NCBI GenBank assembly: GCA_030538255.1
Contig: JAUNUI010000003.1
Coordinates: forward strand, 51,348-98,766
Reading direction: 5' to 3'
DNA: 47,419 nucleotides
Source: Pelistega sp.
GTDB lineage: Bacteria; Pseudomonadota; Gammaproteobacteria; Burkholderiales; Burkholderiaceae_B
Positions 10,137-18,785 of the stretch are shown in pieces (the first letter of the stretch is position 1; each line of letters starts with the position of its first letter). The notes under the pieces are model-generated. The model searched no databases. It had not been told where the DNA came from and saw only the letters and a list, made by a program, of their open reading frames with translations. The position numbers were made by a program, and so were the translations under genes.

Positions 10137-11318
10137 ATGGCGGCCTTAGAAGGGATTCGAGTACTGGATTTAACCACGGTGATTTTTGGACCGTATGCTT
10201 CCCAAGTTTTAGCGGACTATGGCGCGGAGGTCATTAAGCTAGAAAGCTTTACCGGTGACTCAACGCGTTACACAGGCCCAGCGCAAGAACAGGGGATGTC
10301 GGCCATGTTTTTGAGTGTGAATCGCAATAAGAAAAGTATTGCGGTGGACTTAAAGACACCCGAAGGAATTGCCATCATCAAGGACTTACTTAAGACCTGT
10401 GATGTCTTTATGCATAATATTCGCCCACAAAAAATTGCCAAAATTGGTTTAAGTTATGAGGATGTTAAGGCTTTAAATCCTGAACTTATTTATGCGGGTT
10501 TATATGGTTTTGGGTCTGATGGTCCGTATGCTGGTCGTCCTGCTTATGATGACATTATCCAAGGTTTAAGTGGAGTGCCTGACTTGATTCTCAAGCAAAG
10601 TGGTACTCCACGTTATATGCCAACCATTGCGGCAGACAAGTCCTGTGCCTTGATTGCTGCACATGCCATTCTTGCTGCTTTATTTCAACGTACGCGTACT
10701 CAGCAAGGTCAGTTTATTGAGATTCCTATGTTCGAATCGATGGTGAGCTTTACCTTGCTCGAGCACTATTATGATCAACATCTTGTTGATATGGAACCGC
10801 TTAAGCAAGGTTATGCGCGTGTCTTATCAGAACATCGCAAACCCTATACCACGAGTGATGGTTATTTGTGCGTTATGCCTTATACGGATAAGCATTGGCA
10901 GACTCTATTTAAGGCAACAGGAAATCCTGATTTAGCTGATGATCCGCGCTTTAGCAATATCGCAGAGCGAACTCGTCATATTAATGAACTGTACGATATT
11001 GTCGGCAAGTTAATGCTGACACGTACGACTCAAGAATGGTTGGCATTTTTTGAAGAACACGACATTCCGAATGCGGCAATGAATACCTTGGCTTCGATTG
11101 GTGAGGATCCGCATTTACAAGCGGTAGGTTTTTTTCAAGATATCCAAGATAGCAGTGGGCATTATCGCTTTCTCAATAATCCAGTATATATGGAACAGTC
11201 AAAAGTCGATGTGCAAATGCCACCGCGCCTCGGTGAACATACGCAAGAAATTTTACAAGGATTAGGTATTTCGAGTGAAACACTTAACTCTTTATATTCT
11301 AACAATATTATCAAATAA
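10137..11318 (+). CDS. CaiB/BaiF family CoA-transferase
   Basis: A family III CoA-transferase of 393 aa that would move CoA between carboxylates through an aspartyl-CoA thioester. Family features are the N-terminal GIRVLDLTTVIFGPYASQVL and GAEVIKLE segments, NRNKKSI (63-69), the YGFGSDGPYAGRPAYDD stretch (123-139), and a candidate catalytic Asp167 in IAADKSC. The substrate is not predictable. The ribosome site is weak (TTGAGAC before the ATG). It heads a plus-strand run with a MaoC-fold protein, two acyl-CoA dehydrogenase subunits and two Bug binding proteins. This fits an uptake, CoA-activation and beta-oxidation-like module, probably under the LysR gene at 16412. Confidence 0.9.
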   Translation: MAALEGIRVLDLTTVIFGPYASQVLADYGAEVIKLESFTGDSTRYTGPAQEQGMSAMFLSVNRNKKSIAVDLKTPEGIAIIKDLLKTCDVFMHNIRPQKIAKIGLSYEDVKALNPELIYAGLYGFGSDGPYAGRPAYDDIIQGLSGVPDLILKQSGTPRYMPTIAADKSCALIAAHAILAALFQRTRTQQGQFIEIPMFESMVSFTLLEHYYDQHLVDMEPLKQGYARVLSEHRKPYTTSDGYLCVMPYTDKHWQTLFKATGNPDLADDPRFSNIAERTRHINELYDIVGKLMLTRTTQEWLAFFEEHDIPNAAMNTLASIGEDPHLQAVGFFQDIQDSSGHYRFLNNPVYMEQSKVDVQMPPRLGEHTQEILQGLGISSETLNSLYSNNIIK

Positions 11319-11334
11319 TTTACAGGAGCAGACA

Positions 11335-11793
11335 ATGTCTAATCATCCAACATTAGGTTTAGGTTTTTACTGGCAAGATTTAAAAGAAGGCCAGGTGTTT
11401 CAGACGATTCGCCGTACTATCACTGAGACGGATATCGTGAATTTAATTTCATGCACAGGCATGCTTGAAGTGATTTTTATTGATACAACCTACGATGGCG
11501 CGATTCAAGGTCGCCCTGCACCTGGTGCCTTAACTTACGGCATTATTGAAGGGATTTTAATGCAGACCATGGTGCAAGGCACAGGTCTGGCTTTACTTGA
11601 AGTGCATAAGAAGATGCTGGCTCCTGTCGTTGCGGGTGATACAGTGTGGGCAGAGGTGACGATTACGGGTGTGAAACCAACTTCTAAGAAAAATCGTGCG
11701 GTGGTGAGCTCACATGTTGATGTGAAAAATCAGCGTGGTGAAGTGGTGATTAGCTATGATGTGAAGCGCATGCTAGCAGGTCGCGACGAGTAG
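11335..11793 (+). CDS. MaoC-fold (hot-dog) acyl dehydratase-like protein
   Basis: A single-domain MaoC-like protein of 152 aa. The ATG at 11335 is chosen because AGGAG (11324-11328) precedes it. An in-frame ATG at 11275 would overlap the upstream gene and lacks a site. The hot-dog pattern is present (ITETDIVNLISCTGMLEVIFID, with PAPGALTYGIIEG and VVAGDTVWAEV). However, the catalytic D-x-N-P-x-H of R-hydratases is replaced by M-L-E-V-I-F, so the Asp and His are absent. It may be non-hydratase, a thioesterase-like binder, or a partner subunit of another MaoC protein. It lies 16 nt after the CaiB gene and 26 nt before the dehydrogenase. Confidence 0.85.
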   Translation: MSNHPTLGLGFYWQDLKEGQVFQTIRRTITETDIVNLISCTGMLEVIFIDTTYDGAIQGRPAPGALTYGIIEGILMQTMVQGTGLALLEVHKKMLAPVVAGDTVWAEVTITGVKPTSKKNRAVVSSHVDVKNQRGEVVISYDVKRMLAGRDE

Positions 11794-11819
11794 AATAACA
11801 TCCAGGATAGGGGAAGTTA

Positions 11820-12974
11820 ATGTTGTTTGATGCTTTTACCGTAGCCACTATTCCAGCCCAAGAGCAGGAGTTTCGCCAAGAGGTGCGTAAACTGGTGAGT
11901 GGTTTTGTGAAGAATATTTCCTACTGTGAGCGAGCTCGTTCTTGGATGGGATTTAGTGAGGAGTTTAGTCGTCTCCTGGCTCAAAACAATTGGCTAGGTC
12001 TGACTATTCCCAAGCAATATGGGGGTGCAGAGCGAGGCTACTTTAGTCGTTTTATTATGTCTGAAGAGTTGCTTTGTGCTGGGGCGCCAGTGTCAGCACA
12101 TTGGATTGCTGATCGTCAAAGTGGTCCACTGATTCTACGCTACGGTACTGAAGAACAGAAGCAATTTTACTTACCGAAGATCTGTCGTGCTGAGGCATTC
12201 TTCTGTATCGGTATGAGTGAGCCGAATTCGGGATCGGACTTAGCAAGTATTCGTAGTCGTGCGACTCGAACCGAAAAGGGTTGGTTGCTTAGCGGTTCGA
12301 AAATTTGGACCACGAATGCGCATAAATCACATTATATGATTGCCTTGGTGCGGACTTCAGGTGAGAGTGGTGATCGTCATAAGGGCCTCTCGCAAGTGAT
12401 TGTGGATTTGTCACTGCCAGGTGTAACGGTTCGTCCTATCGAAGATGCGATGGGCGATGCGCATTTCACCGAGGTTTTCTTTAATGATGTGGAACTTGCT
12501 GAAGATGCCTTAATTGGCACCGAAGGCAGTGGCTGGGAACAAGTGAATGCGGAGCTGGCTTTTGAGCGCAGTGGACCAGAGCGTATTTACTCCAGTATGA
12601 GTCTGGTTGAGAGTTTTGTAAAAGAGTGCCGTGAGGCGGGTTTGGATGATCCGATTACGCGTCAGGTTCTGGGGGGTATTGTGGCGCGCTTGGGTGTGCT
12701 ACGGATGATGTCTTTATCGATTACTGCTAAATTGAACCAGGGTGAGCATCCTGCGCTTGAGGCCTCTGTGGTCAAAGATTACGGTACACAATTAGAGCAG
12801 GATATCCCTGAACTCATTGCGAATCACTATGGACGCAATCCGGATTGGCAACCATCAAGAGACTTTATTAATACCCTGAATTATGTCAGTCAGATTTGCC
12901 CAACGTATTCACTACGTGGTGGTACTAGAGAGATTCTACGTGGCATTATTGCACGCGGCTTAGGGCTACGATAA
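11820..12974 (+). CDS. Acyl-CoA dehydrogenase, large (alpha-type) subunit
   Basis: An FAD-dependent acyl-CoA dehydrogenase of 384 aa that introduces an alpha-beta double bond into an acyl-CoA. It has the flavin/substrate signature GMSEPNSGSDLAS (131-143), KIWTTNA (161-167) and a C-terminal LRGGTREILRGIIARGLG. The Glu just before the GT found in medium-chain enzymes is Gly here, whereas Glu249 in AFERSG matches the alternative catalytic Glu of isovaleryl-type and FadE alpha-type enzymes. AGGGGAA precedes the ATG. The degenerate paralogue that follows 44 nt later suggests an alpha2-beta2 heterotetramer. This is known for several mycobacterial adjacent FadE pairs and is inferred here. Confidence 0.92.
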   Translation: MLFDAFTVATIPAQEQEFRQEVRKLVSGFVKNISYCERARSWMGFSEEFSRLLAQNNWLGLTIPKQYGGAERGYFSRFIMSEELLCAGAPVSAHWIADRQSGPLILRYGTEEQKQFYLPKICRAEAFFCIGMSEPNSGSDLASIRSRATRTEKGWLLSGSKIWTTNAHKSHYMIALVRTSGESGDRHKGLSQVIVDLSLPGVTVRPIEDAMGDAHFTEVFFNDVELAEDALIGTEGSGWEQVNAELAFERSGPERIYSSMSLVESFVKECREAGLDDPITRQVLGGIVARLGVLRMMSLSITAKLNQGEHPALEASVVKDYGTQLEQDIPELIANHYGRNPDWQPSRDFINTLNYVSQICPTYSLRGGTREILRGIIARGLGLR

Positions 12975-13018
12975 GTAGCTTGTTATAGGGTTAAACAAAT
13001 AAGGATGATGAGATAAAG

Positions 13019-14119
13019 ATGGATAATACCTTACAACAAGCTGTGTTAGCAGCGGTCACGGACGTACTGAATGACCATCAAGAAAATGGCACCTTAGCGA
13101 ATTTATCGGTGGTGCAATTACAAGATTTAGCAGCGCTTTTTCAAGAGTCGGGTTTTTTCAATTTACTCTTGCCTGAAGAGCGGGGTGGTGCCGAATTGAA
13201 TTTGCAACAGTGCTTAGCTGTATTACTGCAAGAGGGTGTATATGCTTTACCGATTGCCTTAGCAAGTACCAACTTAGCGAATGCTTGGTTGCATGCTCAG
13301 GGGCTTGATCTGGCGATGGGTGCTGTTGCGATTGAGAGTGCGTGCGCGGCTGCCGGGTTGAATGGTTCAGCGGCTGAAAATAGCACTCAGTCTAACAGCG
13401 TGGCACAGGATGGGGCTAATGGACATGAATCAAGCAAGAAGGGGCTAATTTCAATCGGCATTAAAGCACAGAGCTTCACTCACCTCACACCGCAGATTTT
13501 ATTAGCAGTCGCAGATAAAGCCTATCTACTAGAGACGACTCATTATCTTACTGACTCAGTTGATAGCGATCATAGTGCTTTATGGTTGAATTTAAATCTT
13601 GAGCACGCCAAGGCCTTAGAAGTGAATGCTGAAGCTGTGCAGAAATTACACGACTTGGCAGTACTTTCTAGTATTGCAGTAAGCCAAGGAGCAATGCGCC
13701 AATTATTAGAGATGACTGTTAAGTATGCAGCGGAGCGTACGCAATTTGGTCGTAAATTGAGTCAGTTCCAGGCGATTCAACAACAGTTAAGTGTGATGGC
13801 TGAATGCGTCTGTAGCGCACAGATGGCTGCTGAACTGGCCTATTACAGTGACAGTACTATACCCAATAAAAACCACCTGATTCTGGCTAAACATCAGATG
13901 AGTCTGGTGGCTAATCAAGTCGCCAATATTGCCCATGCTGTTCATGGTGCGATTGGCATTACCAAAGAATATCCACTGCATTTTTATACCCAAATTATTC
14001 GCCAAAACCGCTCACGAGGAGGAAGTGAGATGTATTGGGCCGAACAATTGGGCGCAGCGGTATTACAGAGTGATAAGACTGTACTCGAAATTTTGAGTGA
14101 GGATTTACTCGTGAGTTAA
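13019..14119 (+). CDS. Acyl-CoA dehydrogenase family protein, degenerate (beta-type) subunit
   Basis: A diverged acyl-CoA dehydrogenase paralogue of 366 aa. The C-terminal flavin-binding helical domain is recognisable (ERTQFGRKLSQFQAIQQQLS, about residues 240-259; HAVHGAIGITKEYPLHFY near 309-326). The middle domain lacks the SEPxxGSD flavin signature and instead carries an Asn/Ser-rich insertion (about 114-142). The catalytic Glu is not evident. Such partners usually complete the FAD site of an active neighbour, so it probably pairs with the protein at 11820. AAGGA at 13001 lies rather far (13 nt) before the ATG. Confidence 0.85.
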   Translation: MDNTLQQAVLAAVTDVLNDHQENGTLANLSVVQLQDLAALFQESGFFNLLLPEERGGAELNLQQCLAVLLQEGVYALPIALASTNLANAWLHAQGLDLAMGAVAIESACAAAGLNGSAAENSTQSNSVAQDGANGHESSKKGLISIGIKAQSFTHLTPQILLAVADKAYLLETTHYLTDSVDSDHSALWLNLNLEHAKALEVNAEAVQKLHDLAVLSSIAVSQGAMRQLLEMTVKYAAERTQFGRKLSQFQAIQQQLSVMAECVCSAQMAAELAYYSDSTIPNKNHLILAKHQMSLVANQVANIAHAVHGAIGITKEYPLHFYTQIIRQNRSRGGSEMYWAEQLGAAVLQSDKTVLEILSEDLLVS

Positions 14120-14142
14120 TACGTCATCTGAGGAGACAAACA

Positions 14143-15120
14143 ATGACAACATTCAAATACGCACTGGCATTAAGCCTGTGTGCTGGGACACTGTTCGCCA
14201 ACGTTTCAGTGGCACAAACTAATTGGCCATCTAAACCTGTCACAATGGTGGTGCCATTTCCACCTGGTGGACCCACCGATATTGTGGCACGTGCAATTGC
14301 CAATGATTTGGCAAAGCGCCTAAATCAAACTTTTGTAGTTGAGAATAGGGCAGGCGCGAATGGTACGATTGGTTCGGCAGCGGTAGCCCGTGCTAACCCC
14401 GATGGATATACCATTCTATACAACACATCTTCATTAGCACTGAGCCCTGCGCTATATAAAGATCTAACATTCAACCCTAAAACTGACTTTGAAGCGATCA
14501 GTTCAACGGCGAATATTCCTCTAGTCCTATTAACACACCCAAAGAGCAATATTAAAAATTTTGATGATTTAGTTTCTTCACTTAAAGACGAGAAGAAAAA
14601 CTTATCTTATGGTTCGGCTGGCCAAGGAAATATTACGCATCTAGGCGCATTCTTATTCACGCAAGAAGTACAGGCTAATCCTCAGCATATCCCATACCGC
14701 GGTAGTGCACCAGCCATGGTGGACTTGGTAGGTGGGCAAACTGATTTTATGATGAATACCTTGAATGACTCGGTGCCTTTTATCAAAGATGGCAAGGTTA
14801 TTGCCTTGGCCCTAGCCAGTAAAGCTCGAAATACGGATGTCATTCCAGATACGCCGACCTTATCGGAGAAGTTAGGTAAGGAACTTGTGGTGGGTGCATG
14901 GCAAGGTATTGTTGCTCCTAAAGGTACTCCAAAAGAAATCGTAGAAGCGCTTAATAAAGCAGTCAATGAAACCTTGCAATCTGATGGTTTCAAAGCCTTA
15001 GCTAAAACTCAAGGCGTAGAGATTTTAGGTTCATCATCGGAGGATTACCAGGCCTTTATTAATAGTGAGACAGATCGCTGGGATGAGACTGTGAAGAAGT
15101 CAGGCGTTCAGAAGAATTAA
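14143..15120 (+). CDS. Bug/TctC-type periplasmic substrate-binding protein
   Basis: A tripartite tricarboxylate transporter-type binding protein of 325 aa. A Sec signal peptide (about residues 1-25, ending SVAQ) is followed by NWPSKPVTMVVPFPPGGPTDIVAR, the typical Bug N-terminus whose PPGG loop contacts the ligand carboxylate. VENRAGANGTIG, KPDGYT-like and HIPYRGSAPAMVDLVGG motifs are present. It would bind a carboxylated ligand in the periplasm. AGGAG lies 7 nt before the ATG. It follows the acyl-CoA dehydrogenase pair by 23 nt, so it probably serves the same operon. No TctA/TctB membrane genes are present. Confidence 0.93.
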   Translation: MTTFKYALALSLCAGTLFANVSVAQTNWPSKPVTMVVPFPPGGPTDIVARAIANDLAKRLNQTFVVENRAGANGTIGSAAVARANPDGYTILYNTSSLALSPALYKDLTFNPKTDFEAISSTANIPLVLLTHPKSNIKNFDDLVSSLKDEKKNLSYGSAGQGNITHLGAFLFTQEVQANPQHIPYRGSAPAMVDLVGGQTDFMMNTLNDSVPFIKDGKVIALALASKARNTDVIPDTPTLSEKLGKELVVGAWQGIVAPKGTPKEIVEALNKAVNETLQSDGFKALAKTQGVEILGSSSEDYQAFINSETDRWDETVKKSGVQKN

Positions 15121-15184
15121 GCTTACTGCACTAGAACTTCAATGCTAATAGATTTTTAAAAAGAACAAGTAATAAGGAGATAGA

Positions 15185-16153
15185 ATGTCATTTATTTTTA
15201 AACTAATGGCTACGGCAGCTATTACATTGGCCGCTAGCTTTAGCACGGTGGCTTTTGCTAAATATCCCGACAAGCCAATTCGCTTTGTGGTCTCATTCCC
15301 GCCTGGTAGTGGCACGGATACTAATGCACGCTATACGGCGCGACGATTACAAGAGAAACTGGGTGTGCCAGTGACAGTAGAGAATCGTCCAGGAGGCAAT
15401 AGTTTTATGGCCGTTGATCAGGTGGTGCGTGCTAAGCCTGATGGTTATACCTTGCTATTTTCAAGTAACTCTCCAGTTTCAACGAATGTGGTGATGTTTA
15501 AAGACTTGCCTTATGACCCCGTGAAAGATTTAACGCCTTTAGCAAAATTGGGTTATGGTGCAATGGGGATAGCAGTGCCTGCTTCATCGCCGATTCAAAA
15601 CATTGAGCAACTTGTTGAGGAAGCGAAGAAGCGCCCTGGCGAATTGAACTACGGTAGTGGTAGTGCTTCGTATCAGATTGCGACAGAGTTATTCTTAAAA
15701 CAAGCAGGTATTGAAGCGAACCATGTGCCTTATCGCGGCGCTTCGGCAGCTATTACGGACTTAGCAGGTAAGCAAACTGATTTTGTTTTTGCTGATTACG
15801 GTGCGCTGATTCCCTTGGCTCAAAGCAATAGTATCCGCGTAATTGCAGCAACAGGTGATAAGCGCCTAAAGCAAGCGCCTGATGTGCCAACATTACAAGA
15901 GTCTGGTTATAAGGACTACTATATGGTGAACTGGGTCGCCTTATTTGGTCCAGCTGGTTTACCTGAAGATGTGCAGAAAGTCTTAAGTGATGCTATGGTG
16001 GAAATCTATTCTGATCAGGAAAGCATTGAGTTTCTAGATCGTATGAGTTGGGATATTTTCCCTGGCGATGGGAAAGCATTGGCGCAGTTTCAGCAGTCTG
16101 AAATTAAGCGCTGGTCGGATGCTGCTAAACAAGCTAATATTCCACAGCAATAG
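15185..16153 (+). CDS. Bug/TctC-type periplasmic substrate-binding protein
   Basis: A second Bug protein of 322 aa with signal peptide ending VAFA (about residue 26). Canonical ligand-loop motifs are FPPGSGTDTNAR, VENRPGGNSF, KPDGYTLLF and HVPYRGASAAITDLAG. AAGGAG lies shortly before the ATG. It shares YKDYYMVxW and the C-terminal RWSxAAxQAN block with the protein at 17645, its closest relative in the window, so the two look like duplicates. The ligand is not predictable. It closes the plus-strand run that begins at 10137. A weak hairpin at 16257-16281 may end transcription. Confidence 0.92.
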   Translation: MSFIFKLMATAAITLAASFSTVAFAKYPDKPIRFVVSFPPGSGTDTNARYTARRLQEKLGVPVTVENRPGGNSFMAVDQVVRAKPDGYTLLFSSNSPVSTNVVMFKDLPYDPVKDLTPLAKLGYGAMGIAVPASSPIQNIEQLVEEAKKRPGELNYGSGSASYQIATELFLKQAGIEANHVPYRGASAAITDLAGKQTDFVFADYGALIPLAQSNSIRVIAATGDKRLKQAPDVPTLQESGYKDYYMVNWVALFGPAGLPEDVQKVLSDAMVEIYSDQESIEFLDRMSWDIFPGDGKALAQFQQSEIKRWSDAAKQANIPQQ

Positions 16154-16256
16154 TGGCGTCTATAGTATGCTTAATTAAGTTTCACTATAAGTGTTCTACT
16201 TGATGTGTTGATAATAAAGCATACCTTGAGTTTTGACAGTGAGAATTGAAAGATGG

Positions 16257-16281
16257 AAGAGGGTGATTAACTCATCCTCTT
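16257..16281 (+). terminator. Weak hairpin after the Bug gene
   Basis: A 10-bp stem with one G-U pair, AAGAGGGTGA (16257-16266) with TCATCCTCTT (16272-16281), has loop TTAAC. Only a short T stretch follows, so termination is possible but not strong. Confidence 0.4.
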
Positions 16282-16411
16282 TCGGCTATATGCACACTGT
16301 TAATTTGCGTTTATGTAGTCTTAACTGCTCAAGGTTATTAACACATTGTGTTTGCTCTAATTAAGCTGGCGGTTCAACGAAAACTGCATTTCACTCAGAC
16401 TTTTAATTACT

Positions 16412-17338
16412 ATGGACCTAAAACAAATAAGAAATTTTATTGTCTTAGCGGAAAACTTAAACTTCCGTATGGCGGCGGAGAGGTTGCATATGGCTCAGCC
16501 GCCATTGTCTGTTTCTATTAAGAAGCTCGAAGAAAGCCTAGGCGTCCCCTTATTCACGCGCAATACGAAGGAAGTGCAGCTCACACGTGAGGGTAAGCTC
16601 TTACTTGATGATTGTAAGAAGCTTATGCACTTAGCGCAGAACATTAAGCACCAAGCGGCTGAAATCCGTGAAGGCACTTATGGCAAGCTAAGAATTGGTT
16701 TCGTGGGTACGGCAACTTTAGAGCTGATTCCAAGACTGATTGCCGACTTCAAATCGCAATATAATAATATCGAAATCGAATTCCATGAGTCGACCAGTAA
16801 GCAGATCTTTGCCGATATTGAAGATAATTTACTCGACCTTGGCTTGGTGCGAACCCCTTTTTTGCGAGAAACCGAATTGATTATGCAGCCATTAGGGCAA
16901 GACTCTTTTGTCTTGGCGGTGCCGCGTAATCACCCGCTATTAGAGCATGGGCCAGCGATTAATTTAAGTGATGCGCGTGAATATCCTTTCGTTGCCTATA
17001 ATGCGCAATCCGTTCCAGGATTAAACTTCGCTATGAATAGTGCCTGTCAGCAAGCAGGCTTTAGCCCTATCATTAGCCAGAGCGCGCAACAGATTCTAAC
17101 GGTGCTGGCATTGGTAGGGAGTAATTTAGGTATCGCCCTCGTGCCTTCGATTATGGCCAAACACCATAAATCTAAGGACGTGCAATTTCTTGAATTGCTT
17201 GATGAGAAAAAGGTGCAGCGACTAGGTTTGGCGCTTGTGAGTAAGGAACCTGAAAAGCCTTCTCCACTGTATTTCTTTAAGCTGACCGCGGAGCAGTTGA
17301 TTCGGGGAGGAGAAAGAATAAACCCTCCTAAAAATTAG
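16412..17338 (+). CDS. LysR-type transcriptional regulator
   Basis: A LysR-family regulator of 308 aa. The N-terminal winged helix-turn-helix (residues 1-60) reads MDLKQIRNFIVLAENLNFRMAAERLHMAQPPLSVSIKKLEESLGVPLF, followed by a linker helix and a periplasmic-binding-protein-like effector domain (about 90-300). It would act as a cytoplasmic activator or repressor responding to a pathway intermediate. It follows the Bug genes in the same direction, and an A/T-rich 258-nt upstream gap may hold its own promoter. It could control the operon from 10137 or the Bug gene at 17645. The ribosome site is not evident. Confidence 0.93.
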   Translation: MDLKQIRNFIVLAENLNFRMAAERLHMAQPPLSVSIKKLEESLGVPLFTRNTKEVQLTREGKLLLDDCKKLMHLAQNIKHQAAEIREGTYGKLRIGFVGTATLELIPRLIADFKSQYNNIEIEFHESTSKQIFADIEDNLLDLGLVRTPFLRETELIMQPLGQDSFVLAVPRNHPLLEHGPAINLSDAREYPFVAYNAQSVPGLNFAMNSACQQAGFSPIISQSAQQILTVLALVGSNLGIALVPSIMAKHHKSKDVQFLELLDEKKVQRLGLALVSKEPEKPSPLYFFKLTAEQLIRGGERINPPKN

Positions 17339-17349
17339 AAGGGTTTATT
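17317..17349 (+). terminator. Possible hairpin overlapping the LysR stop
   Basis: A perfect 10-bp stem, AATAAACCCT (17317-17326) with AGGGTTTATT (17340-17349), encloses the stop codon region. No T-run follows beyond the stem, so it is a weak terminator candidate. Confidence 0.4.
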
Positions 17350-17644
17350 GCCTGCTACGCCGTACTCACTACGGTCGCTTTATACAGACGACTTAAATTT
17401 AACAGAGTGCACAATAAAATGCAAATTTGTTATATGGAATTCCATAGTGCAACTATATGAGCTAGTTAATTAGCAGTGTTATTTTGCTGCTGTAGATGGT
17501 AGTGAAAACTAATAAATAAATGAATTAAAGACCCTAAGAACTCACTCCTCAATGCCAGTGAATTGAGTCACTAATGCTACAATCATGATTACATTTTCCT
17601 CTGCTAGTCCTTAAGGCACATCTTGAATAATAAGGAATTTCTTC
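17339..17644. other. Intergenic region before the third Bug gene
   Basis: About 306 nt, A/T-rich, with no visible gene. It presumably holds the promoter of the 17645 gene, but I see no convincing promoter boxes. Confidence 0.4.
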
Positions 17645-18607
17645 ATGTCGTTATTTACTAAGTTTATGGTCACGGTGGCTGCCGTTGCGGGTACTGCTTT
17701 TATCAATCCTGCTTTCGCTAAATATCCTGAGAATACGATTAGTGTGACTGTGTCAACCGAGCTGACGACAGGGGCGGATGTTACCGCGCGCTTTCTGCAA
17801 CGCCGCGTACAAGAGAGTCTTGGCATGATGCTAACGGTTGATGCGATTATTGAAGAAGGTGGTATCAAGGCGGTTGAACATGTAAAAGCGGGCAAGCCTG
17901 ATGGTTACACACTCTTGCTCACTAATAGCTTTCCAGTAGCGAGAGATGTGGCACTTGGCAAAAAGCTACCCTACGATCCTGTTCAGGATTTAACCCCGCT
18001 GGTGAAATTGTCCTACAACCCAATGGCTGTGGTCGTCGCTAAGGGCTCAGAAATCGAGACGGTGGATCAATTAGTTGAGGCAGCAAAGCAATCAGGTTCT
18101 TTAAGTTACGGTAGCGCGAATGCTTCAGCGCAGGTGGCTACTGAATTGTTTTTAAAGCTTGCCGATGTGAAAGCAAAGCCGACAAGCTACGATGATGTCG
18201 CCTCAGCTCTGAAAGCGCTTGAAGAGAAGAAAATTGATTTTATGTTTGCGGATACAGATTCTTTAATGACCTTGGCGGTTAACCATCCACTACGTGTGAT
18301 TGCGACCACGGCAGATAAGCGCTATAAGCATGCACCGAATGCACCAACCTTACAAGAGTTGGGCTATAAGGATTACTATATGGTCGATTGGCTTGCTATC
18401 TTCGGTCCTGCAGGCATGAGTGAAGAGGCGCAGAAAGAGGCGAGTGAAGCGCTACTCACAGTGTATACAGAGAAGCGTAGTCTGAACTTCTTAGAGCGCA
18501 CGAACTGGGAAATCTTCCCTGGTAATTACAAGGAATTGGCCGATTTTCAGAAAGCTGAAATTCAACGCTGGTCTGAGGCCGCTCAACAAGCTAATCTGAG
18601 CCAATAA
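17645..18607 (+). CDS. Divergent Bug/TctC-like protein with altered ligand loops
   Basis: A 320-aa protein with a signal peptide (to about residue 25, PAFA) and overall Bug fold similarity to the protein at 15185: KPDGYTLLLTNSFPV, LPYDPVQDLTPLVKLSY, YGSANASAQVATELFLK and YKDYYMVDW are shared or close. The ligand-contacting loops have changed. The PPGSGTDT loop is TELTTGADVT, the VENRPGG loop is VDAIIEEGG, and HVPYRG is PTSYDDV. It may bind a different ligand or act as a sensor or accessory protein rather than a carboxylate binder. AAGGA precedes the ATG. Degenerate copies of its last codons follow the stop. Confidence 0.85.
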   Translation: MSLFTKFMVTVAAVAGTAFINPAFAKYPENTISVTVSTELTTGADVTARFLQRRVQESLGMMLTVDAIIEEGGIKAVEHVKAGKPDGYTLLLTNSFPVARDVALGKKLPYDPVQDLTPLVKLSYNPMAVVVAKGSEIETVDQLVEAAKQSGSLSYGSANASAQVATELFLKLADVKAKPTSYDDVASALKALEEKKIDFMFADTDSLMTLAVNHPLRVIATTADKRYKHAPNAPTLQELGYKDYYMVDWLAIFGPAGMSEEAQKEASEALLTVYTEKRSLNFLERTNWEIFPGNYKELADFQKAEIQRWSEAAQQANLSQ

Positions 18608-18773
18608 ATTTAGACAGAGTAAATCCAGACTTTATGAGTCTGTTTGATGATTATCGGACCTCATATAATCTGATTTAATAAGGTCTGGCTTAATACTATC
18701 AGACTCAATACAAGCATCACTATCTAATCATGCGCAATTAAAACTGCGTCAATATAATCTGAGCCAATAAATT
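18592..18773 (+). repeat. Copies of the Bug gene 3' end
   Basis: The 19-nt sequence spanning the last codons and stop (18592-18610, TAATCTGAGCCAATAAATT) recurs perfectly at 18755-18773. Between them are degenerate versions near 18666 (TAATCTGATTTAATAAG), 18697 (TATCAGACTCAATAC) and 18724 (TAATCATGCGCAATTAA), roughly every 27-32 nt. Confidence 0.75.
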
Positions 18774-18785
18774 ATCGAGGACTAT

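Noticed and set aside
11275-11334. Upstream start for the MaoC-fold gene
   Set aside because: It overlaps the CaiB gene and lacks a ribosome site, while AGGAG precedes the ATG at 11335.
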